Assembly: GCF_030445035.2 (NCBI RefSeq)
Contig: NC_080683.1
Coordinates: 114,189,225-114,253,224 of the forward strand
From: Dasypus novemcinctus
Lineage: Eukaryota; Chordata; Mammalia; Cingulata; Dasypodidae
Direction: 5' to 3'
DNA: 64,000 bases
Shown here: piece by piece, positions 56,735-64,000 of the stretch
How the letters are laid out: every line of letters begins with the position of its first letter
Position numbering within the stretch: position 1 is the stretch's first letter
Program-made: the position numbers and the translations under genes
Notes under the pieces: model-generated
What the model was told of the DNA's origin: nothing
The model's input: the letters and a program-made list of their open reading frames with translations, nothing else
Databases searched by the model: none

Positions 56735-56945
56735 TACGCAAACTCACTGGATGAGGCTGGCCCCCGTTTTCCGGGATAATCTCCTTTACTTAAAGTCAGG
56801 CGATGGCAGATGCTAATCCCATCTACAAAACATCTCCAAGCAGCATTTAGGCCAGTGCTTGACCAAACAACTGGATGCCACAGTCCAGCCAAGTTGACAC
56901 AGAAAAGCAACCAACACTTATCTTCTTTTTTCATGATACCCTGAG
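56735..56945 (-). mobile_element. MLT2-type LTR fragment, reversed
   Basis: 'ggatgaggctggcccccgttttccgggataatctcctttacttaaagtcag' and 'gaccaaacaactggatgccacagtccagccaagttgacac' are the reversed first half of the same LTR type seen at 53780. Confidence 0.75.
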
Positions 56946-56969
56946 CATCTTTCTTTGTATTAAAAGTCA

Positions 56970-57275
56970 TGCTATGCCCCTCTTCTGATTTTTTTCCACC
57001 ATAGATTAATTTACATTTTCTACAGTTTTATATGAATGGAACCATGCAGGATATGTTCTTTTCTGTGTGGCTTCTTTCAGTAAGTATGGCATTTTTGATA
57101 TTCATCAAGTGGTTGACTCTAACAGTAGTTCCGTTTATGTTTTTGTTTTTTATTGCTGAGAAGTATCAAATTATATGAGTATGCCACCATTTGTCCATTC
57201 TCCTGTGGATGGGCAATGGAGTTCTTTCCGGTTTCTTGGCTATAATAAAGGTACTAAAACCATCATTCTTACAAA
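56970..57275 (-). repeat. L1M LINE fragment
   Basis: Reversed old L1 end: 'tttatatgaatggaaccatgcaggatatgttcttttctgtgtggcttctttcag', 'ttgctgagaagtatcaaattatatgagtatgccaccatttgtcc', 'gggcaatggagttctttccgg'. Confidence 0.8.
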
Positions 57276-57449
57276 AACAAACAAATGAACAAACAAAAAG
57301 TCATGTTTTGTTTTAGCAGTAGCTAATGCCTAATATTCACATCATTTTGGTGTCCTCCTTGAAGAGGGGCATGAGAGATTTGGAGCCCCCTACACACAAC
57401 CTCCTGCAAGATCATGAGACCCCAAGTACCCCTAGAATCCAGGTAGGGA

Positions 57450-57885
57450 GGCAATGATCTACAGCAGCCATTTTAATGACTGCATGGCATTCCATTGATG
57501 GATGAGTCATAATTTTTCAAATGTATTCCCTTTATTGGATATATATATATATATAAAGTTTGTGCCTAGGTTTTCTTTATTTTAAATAAGACTACAGTAA
57601 ACCACATGTAGCTAAATCATTGTGCATAGTTTGGTTATTTTCTGAAATAAATGCCTAAATGCCACATTGTTGGTTCAAATTTTTGCATGTATGTACATAG
57701 CTTGACAAATTACACACTACATATGTTGTGATGAACTCCCCTAGCAGCATATGAGCACATTTGATTCCTTAGTAATTAAGTGTCCCTATCAATCTGATAA
57801 GTGGAAAATTGTATTCACTGTTTAAATTTACATTTCTTTGAATACTCCTGAGGTTGGACAATTTTAATGTTTTTTAGCCATTCGT
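57450..57885 (-). repeat. Second L1M LINE fragment
   Basis: Reversed old L1: 'gactgcatggcattccattgatggatgagtcataatttttc', 'aaataaatgcctaaatgccacattgttgg', 'caatctgataagtggaaaattgtattcactg', 'gaggttggacaattttaatg'. An (AT)n run lies at 57539-57555. Confidence 0.75.
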
Positions 57886-57924
57886 GTTGTTATGCTGCTT
57901 TTCTCTCATTAACTCATGGCTTTT

Positions 57925-58248
57925 GTTTTAGGCTGCTGTTACAAAGTACCACCAACTGGGTGGCTTCAAACAACAGAAATTTATTTTCTACCAATTCTGG
58001 AAGCCATAGGTCCAGAAGCAGGCTCTTGACATGGCCATGCTCCCTCCAAAGTTTCAAGGGAAGAATCCCCCTTTTGATAAGGACACCAGCCATATTAAAT
58101 TAAGGGCCTCCCTTAACCCAGTATGATCTTGAACTGACTAATTCCATCTGCAATGACCTTATTTCCAAGTAAGGTCACATTCTGAGGTTCTGGGAATTAG
58201 GACCTGAACATATTTTTGGGGGAGACACATTCAACTCCTAACAGTTTT
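57925..58248 (-). mobile_element. MLT1-type LTR, reversed
   Basis: 'aggctgctgttacaaagtaccaccaactgggtggcttcaaacaacagaaatttattttc', 'taaggacaccagccatattaaattaagg', 'caatgaccttatttccaagtaaggtcacattctgagg', ending 'ggagacacattcaactcctaacag'. Canonical reversed MLT1. Confidence 0.9.
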
Positions 58249-59344
58249 TTCATTTACAGTTCAGTAAAATTCTTTGAGAAAAAAACTTTAGCTCATATTC
58301 AACTTTTCTGGACTCAGGCTCAAAGTAAAGTTTGGAATCCAGGTCCCAGCCAGCAATAGAGACTCCATTGTTGTATTTCAGGTGAGGATCCATGTAGCTC
58401 TAGATCATTCTCAACCACTTTCAAATTCTTGACCAGCTCTTGAGGTACAATCAAATTTCTTGTATACAGGTAGCCCTGGCAGGCATAACTGAATTTAAAA
58501 ATTTCCAAGAGTTCTCTGTTCCATATCCAAGTAGAAAGTCTAGCTCAGAGGTCTTGCAGACAGTAATGAATCAGATGAGTTCCTCGCTATTGAACTAGGA
58601 ATTTGGCTTCTAATAAAATATTTGATTAAAGATAAGTTTAAATAAAAATTATCTGTTTATTGTAACATTTAAACAGGAACTTTGAAAATGTGACAGGTCA
58701 GTCCACCTCTTACTGATATTGTGGTATTCAAAAAAAAAAGGCTAAAAGACTGTTCTAAAGATGCATAGAACATGCATTCAAAAAACAATAAATCGTTTCC
58801 TTTCAAAAGAAACGTCTTTCAGTGTTTTCATTCCTTTGCTTTCTACAATCCAGGAAAAGGGAGATTCTCAAAGGTGAATTATTGGTGTTCAAATTTTTGT
58901 ATATACGGAAGTAACACAAGTTCATTTAAAAATAAAGCAATATAAAACTATATAGAGAATAAATATGTCCCCTTACATGCACTCCAACACGAAGTCACTA
59001 CTAGTCCAGATATTTGTCGATGGACATTCATCTATGTAACACACACGAAACACGATGCTGCAAGAGTCTTGTCTTTGTGCCTCAATACTTTAAAGCTCCA
59101 AAACTGAGGCCAAAGTCTCAACAAAGTCATGGACTCTAAGTACAGTGCCAAGAAGCTGCCAGATACTCCCTTCAGATGTATGAAGATTTGACCAACTGGT
59201 CCTTCTACCCTCACCCCACCACCCCAGGTAGTCTCTAGAAGTGAAGATCAGGGCTTATGGACAGAGAAGGGAGTCACCCAGGTAGTGAGTTAGGTCGAGA
59301 GAAAGCTGACTGGGCAGGAGATGGGATGCTCCCTCACCAATCCC
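58249..59344. other. Unique non-coding sequence
   Basis: No certain repeat or gene. A 10-A run occurs at 58731-58739. Confidence 0.4.
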
Positions 59345-60240
59345 GCATCCCAGTCCATGCAAGGAGGGCTCCAAGGACACTGATCATAGAGTTGAAAAAC
59401 ATCTGAGGCAAGTGGGGAGTTGCCTCTGTGCCAGGCTGCATGCCCACGTAGCTGGGGAACTTTGTATGGAGACTGCTTCTGTCCCTTGGCATTTGAGCAT
59501 GTAGAGATTGGAATCTCATCTGGAGATCTTGAAGACACTGAGCCATCTGTGTTGGCCAGCAATGAGAGAGAGCAGAAGCAGGCAGCCTATACACCCACCA
59601 TTCAGCACGGCTATGAGGCACCGCCTGAGTCCCTGGTGATCAGGAAATCCAAATGCAGATTCAAAAACAGTGTCAACCACCACACCAGGGAGCCAAGAGT
59701 GCCTACAGATACAAGCAGGAGAATCCTTGTGGAATCTAAACCCCCTCTTGATGTAGAGGGGGACTGGACATAGCCATCCCAGGTCCACAACATGGAGGAA
59801 TACAGTATGGATTAGAGTGAACTTACTGATGTTCTGCTGGGGAAATATTGTGATTAGTAAGGGAAGAAATTGTAGTAGTGGTGTGGAGAGGGTGGCCACA
59901 GTGGCTGCTGATGGTCGGGAGAGGGACGAAGAGATACGGTGTGGGGGCATTTTCAGGATTTGGAGTTGTCCTAGGTGGTGCTGCAGGGACGGATGCTGGA
60001 CGTTGTGTGTCCTGTTGTGGCCCACTGGCTGGCCTGGGGGATAATGAGAGTGTGGACTACAATGTGGACCACTGTCCATGTGCTGTAGCGGTTCTCCAGA
60101 ATATATTCGCCGGGTGCAGTGGATGTGCCACAATGATGGAAGAGTTTGTTGATGTGGGAGGGGTGGCGTAGGTGGGGTGGGGGGTATATGGGGACCTCAT
60201 TTTTTTAAATATAACCTTTAAAAGAAAATAAAGAAAAAAA
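59345..60240 (+). mobile_element. L1 3'-end copy, family B, longest single-orientation copy
   Basis: It runs from about 59345 to a terminal AT-rich tail (about 60200-60260). Phrases such as 'gaggatttggagttgtcctagg', 'gctgtagcggttctccagaatatattcgccgggtgcagtggatgtgcc' and 'gggtatatggggacctc' match the 55358 and 28011 copies. The stretch 59640-59730 is the complement of 2620-2690. A 205-codon antisense ORF (60133-59516) crosses it and is an artefact. Confidence 0.8.
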
Positions 60241-60284
60241 TGGAAAAAAATAAAATAAAATATTGCCATTTAATTAAAATAAAA

Positions 60285-61180
60285 ATGATAACATTTTAAA
60301 AAGTGTTATTTGACAGGCCGGCAAAAACTTAAAAGACTGATGATAAAAGCTCGTGTTGGGGAGAATGTGTGGAAGAGGGCACTCCCATATATTATATGTA
60401 GAACTACAAATTTAAATACCTGTTGTAGCAGTTTGATATTGTTTATGAATTCCAAAAACAGATGTTGGATTATGTTTGTAATTTGGTCTGTTCCTCTGGG
60501 CATATTATATTGGATTGGATTCAGAGGTTTCACTCTTACTTGATTAGGTTTTGATTAATTGAGCCATGTCAGTAGGACGTTGAGTTCCCACCCCCTTGGT
60601 GGGTGGGGACTCACAGAGAAATGTCATGGCTGAGAACAGAGTTTGGAGTTTAATGCTGGAGCCCCAGAAGTAAACACACAGAGAATCAGATATATGAGGA
60701 AAGAGAGAAGGCTCTGCCCAGAAGAGAGCCAAGTCGTTTGCCTGGTAGCTTATAGCTGACCTTGTAGAGTGTAGAGAAGCTGAGACCAGAGAGAAACAAG
60801 CCCCAGGAGTGAGATAAGACTTATCCCAGCCTACAGCTGATATTGGAAGAAGCTGGGACCACAGAGCCTTAAAAGGAAGAGGACCCTCCTTTTAAGCCTG
60901 GACCCTCACTGATGTCAGCAGCCATCTTTTCCAACACATGGCAAAAGACTTTGGTGAGGGAAGTAATTTATGCTTTATGGCCTTGTGACAGTGAGCTTCT
61001 ACCTCAAATAAATACCCTTTATAAATGCCAACAGATTTCTGGTATTTTGCATCAGCACCCCTTTGGCTGACCAATACACCTGTTTGGGAGGGTACTAGGC
61101 AATATCTATCAATATTTTAAAGGCATGACTTTTCACCCAATAATTCTACTTCAAGCACTCTATTTTACAAAACCCAGGAC
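60285..61180 (+). repeat. L1M fragment interrupted by an LTR
   Basis: Bases 60285-60420 ('aaaagactgatgataaaagctcgtgttggggagaatgtgtgg') and 61079-61180 ('ctgtttgggagggtactaggcaatatctatcaatatttt') read continuously as one old L1 ORF2 end once the LTR at 60421-61078 is removed. Confidence 0.7.
60421..61078 (+). mobile_element. Solo LTR (ERVL/MaLR-like) within L1M
   Basis: It starts TGTTGTAGCAGTTTGATATTG and ends CTGACCAATACA (TG...CA). An AAATAAATACCC polyadenylation region lies near 61007, followed by 'tttctggtattttgcatcagcacccctttggctg', as in the LTR at 33165. It is 658 bp. A target duplication is not clear. Confidence 0.75.
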
Positions 61181-61745
61181 TTAGAGGCTAATCCCTTTAG
61201 TGGGCGTATCTGGCTTGGGCCACTGGGTAAATGCCATTGATAAGGGACCTAGAAAGCCCAGACGGAAGAGCAGGTGGGTTGGGGCAGGGCACAGGTCATG
61301 GAGCCAGTGTCCAACACCCAGCCTTTGGAAGGATAAGCTGAGGAAGGAGGACCAAATAGCCTGGAGGTAGAGGTGAGTGAGTCTAGGAGATGTCACTTCA
61401 GTTTGGAAAGCATCCATATTCAGTTTGGAAAACTTTCACCTCCATTCTCTCTGAGGTGAGAGGAACTGTATTATCCACAGAAATATACCCAGAATGATTA
61501 TGGAAGTTCAGAGAACTAAGTCCATTTCACCCTGAGCCAGGCTGGCCACCTTGAGGGGACTCTCTGGAGCTGATGTGGGTGGGCTCTGGCCCTCTAGGTT
61601 GGCCATGTGAGCCAACGGCACTGCCCCACAGAGCAGGGGGAAGCACCACTGGAAGGGCTGGGAGCCCTGACCCCACCCTACTCTCACAGTGCAATGTGGG
61701 GTGATACAAAAAGGGATATGAGAACTAGACTCAACTCACAGTCAG
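61181..61745. other. Unique non-coding sequence
   Basis: No repeat or gene recognised. Confidence 0.4.
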
Positions 61746-61749
61746 TTCA

Positions 61750-61860
61750 AGCATTTTCTCTTACAGAGGAAGAAAATCAGACACAGAAAAGTTAAGTGGT
61801 TTATCCAAGGTCACAAACAATTGGGTTTCAGAGCTGGAAATGGAAGCGCTCTTTTCATGC
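61750..61860 (-). repeat. MIR SINE fragment
   Basis: 'cttacagaggaagaaaatcagacacagaaaagttaagtggtttatccaaggtcacaaac' followed by 'ttcagagctggaaatgg' is a reversed MIR middle. Confidence 0.65.
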
Positions 61861-61929
61861 CAACATTTCTAAGGTCTTTTTCAGTCTTCAACTCCTACAG
61901 TTATAAAAGCAATCTATAAATAAAATGGG

Positions 61930-62210
61930 GCGCTAGAAGTTTCTAAATGATACCACATACCAAAAAGTGCTGTTTAAAGAGAGAACTAATTGGAATTCAT
62001 CCATCTCACAATTCAGAGGCTCCACATTAATTTTGTGCATTGGAGCGAAGCCTTTATGGCAGATCATTTGAATGCAGGAGGACAGCCAGATAGATTGCTT
62101 CTTCAGATCTTCAAGAACATTCAAGAGCACTGTCAAAATCCTTTAATTATGAATGTGTGCATGCTGGATTTTCACTGATGCTTCCTGCTGCAGTAATTGG
62201 GCTGGTTGAA
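61930..62210. other. Candidate conserved non-coding element
   Basis: Repeat-free and dense in homeodomain-like cores: CACATTAATTTTGTGCATT near 62023, CTTTAATTATGAATGTG near 62141, 'gcagtaattggg' near 62191. Texture is that of a developmental enhancer. Not proven. Confidence 0.4.
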
Positions 62211-62659
62211 AACTTTTTGACTCCCCACCTCTCCCCAAGTCCCCCCCCCTCCCCTCCAACACACACACACACCTCAAAACATAAAACCAACATGGTGGCA
62301 TTGCCCAAAGTCAATACTGGGAAATTGTGAAAAAATAGCAACTGGGAGCATTCCCAGGTGAGGTGCTCATTGACAGCGAGGCTCCCTCAAGTCAAACTGA
62401 TGCAGACTCTAGGGATGGAGCTGGGCTTTTAGTGTGGCTGAGAAAGGAAGGGAGAAGTTTCTATAGGGTTTGGCTGAGGTTGCTTTCCCCTTCCAGCTGC
62501 CTGCAGGCAGACCTTGAATTGGCCGCTGCAGGAAGCCAATAACCACAGAGCAGAAGGCTCATGCCTCTCAGGGAAAGCCGGTAGAGAGCCCTTCCCCACA
62601 CCTGCTTTCCTCTCTTACTCTTTTCTCTCTGTCTTGGACCATCTGGATTTCCCCTGAGC

Positions 62660-63096
62660 CTGTCTGAGTTTCCTAGGATTACCACAACAAAGCAGCACAA
62701 ATTGAGGGGCTTAAAACAAATTTATTCTCTCACAGTTCTGGAGGCCAGAAGTCTGAAATCAAGGTGGCGGCGGCAGGGCCTGCTCTCTCTGAAACCTGTC
62801 AAGGAGACTCCTTCCTGGCCCCTTCCTAGCTTTTGGCAGTTGCTGGCAATCCTTGGCCTCCTTTGCCTTGCGGCTGCAGCACTTCATTCTCTGCCTCTGT
62901 CATCACATGACCTTCTTCTCTGTGTCTATATCTCTTCTTCCCTTCATCTTAGGACTCCAGTCCTATTGGATCAAGACCACCCTATTCCTGTAGACCTCAT
63001 CTTAGCTAATTGCTAATTGCTGTAGTAACCCCATTTCCAAATCAGGTATTGGGGTCAGGACATTATCTTTGTGGAAACAATTTAACTCTTAACAGC
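62660..63096 (-). mobile_element. MLT1-type LTR, reversed
   Basis: 'cacaaattgaggggcttaaaacaaatttattctctcacagttctggaggccagaagtctgaaatcaaggtgg', 'gcaatccttggcctcc', 'catcacatgaccttcttctctgtgtc', and the end 'ggaaacaatttaactcttaacag'. Full-length reversed MLT1. Confidence 0.9.
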
Positions 63097-64000
63097 CTCC
63101 TTTCCCTTTTCTTTGTCTTCATTCTTATTCTTCCCTTTCTACTCCTTTTTCTGTCTTTTTCATAGTTTCCTCTTTCCCTTTTACCACATCTCTTTCTCCT
63201 AATCCTGGCCATCTATTACTGAATACATGGAATGAAGACACCTTAAGTCAAGAGAAGTCAATAATGTCAATGCCTTAAAAAATCCAGTCTAAGGACAGTA
63301 AGTGGGACCTGTCCTCTCCTCTTGCAGGGAGCCGCATGGCCAAGGGCTGGACACCATGGAACCAGGAATTGCCAGCCCAAGGAGACACCCAAAGCTCCAC
63401 GTGGGCTGTACCATCTTGGATCCCTGTTTCTCAGGACATCTAAGTGCAGATCATCAGCATTTAATAATACAGATTTCTAGGTCCATTCTCAGCTGGGATG
63501 GTAAATTGAACAAGTATAGGAAATATCACTCTTCCACAAGCACATAGAATGGGTAGAAATTCTGGACAAAACATGTACTTATTTAGAAGTTATATAAACA
63601 GCAAAATTCAAAAGAAACAAAATCTTAAGGATAGGACCTTCAGGGTCATAGCAGTGGGAAGGAATGGAGACTGCATAGCCCTCAGACATTTTTGGGAGGA
63701 GGTATATACATGGGCCCTACACTTGAGGCTCCAAGCCCCTCCTCAACAGGGAACTGGAACTGGGCTCTCTGTATAGAGCCAAGAGTGAAAAAGTCTAGGA
63801 AGATGGCCAGAAAATTCTACCCATTCTCATTTCTTCCTATACCCTCTGAGGCCGATGAAACAATAACTCTTACAGTAGACTCTCCTTGAAGGTTTTAATC
63901 TAGGCAGATGAGAGAACCAAAGGAATCATGCAATGAAATCTGATTTTATCCTGCATTTTGCATCTCATGTAGCAAGCAAGCACTTAGTAGAGAAATGGAC
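63097..64000. other. Unique non-coding sequence
   Basis: A T/C-rich start (63097-63215), then nothing identified. A short stretch near 63440-63485 is faintly MER5-like but too weak to call. Confidence 0.4.

Noticed and set aside
59516-60133. 205-codon antisense ORF over an L1 3' end
   Set aside because: It lies wholly in a family B copy. The homologous antisense stretch in the 2075 copy is broken into other frames, so it is not maintained.
63440-63485. Faint MER5-like DNA transposon
   Set aside because: Only one short phrase matches; no terminal inverted repeat or duplication found.

Overview
This window is mammalian nuclear DNA, and the repeats point to a xenarthran, most likely an armadillo (Dasypus or a close relative). 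The key evidence is three copies of an approximately 375-400 bp tRNA-derived SINE of the DAS type. There are also abundant L1 elements whose 3' ends fall into two families, and LTRs ending in a 'ttctggtat-ttgc' motif. Old eutherian repeats (MIR, L2, MER20, MLT1 and MLT2 LTRs, L1M) make up the older background. I found no intact host protein-coding gene, tRNA gene, rRNA gene or prokaryotic feature. Every ORF of length lies in a transposon, a GC-rich patch or a tandem repeat. The window therefore looks intergenic or deep-intronic.

Layout. 1-10354: unique sequence with a conserved-looking AT-rich block (640-1250), an L1 3'-end insertion carrying an internal inversion (2075-3934), a second inverted L1 piece (5791-6200), a DAS SINE (5178-5576), two short tRNA-SINE heads (7131-7320), and old L2, MIR and MER-like DNA. 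10371-17770: a nearly full-length but dead L1 bounded by a 16-bp imperfect target-site duplication. It has a tandem-monomer 5' region, ORF1 and ORF2 relics, and a 3' UTR. 17840-21840: a 5'-truncated minus-strand class I endogenous retrovirus (LTR, env, integrase). A hAT-type DNA transposon and a DAS SINE have inserted in its env.

21900-33670: MIR, L2, hAT, a CpG island at 26480-26960, L1 tails, a third DAS SINE, MER20 and a solo LTR. 34820-39840: three L1 pieces, a TAGA microsatellite, and a 49-bp micro-insertion flanked by perfect 12-bp duplications. 39841-43744: mostly unique DNA with conserved-looking blocks. 43745-46575: an LTR nested inside another LTR, a hAT element, and one more LTR. 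46576-53770: mostly unique, with a pyrimidine tract, a 51-bp minisatellite, and a GC-rich segment carrying a near-consensus CTCF motif. 53780-64000: MLT2, MLT1, L1M and L1 3'-end copies, an LTR that interrupts an L1M copy, and a conserved-looking block at 61930-62210.

Nothing here works as an operon or pathway. The biology is a layered record of retrotransposition: target-primed insertion, inversion, nesting, and tandem 5' promoter units. A few sites could be regulatory (CpG island, CTCF motif, possible conserved non-coding blocks). Repeat names come from memory of family consensus features and were not checked against a repeat library. Edges are accurate to about 10-30 bp unless a target-site duplication is given.
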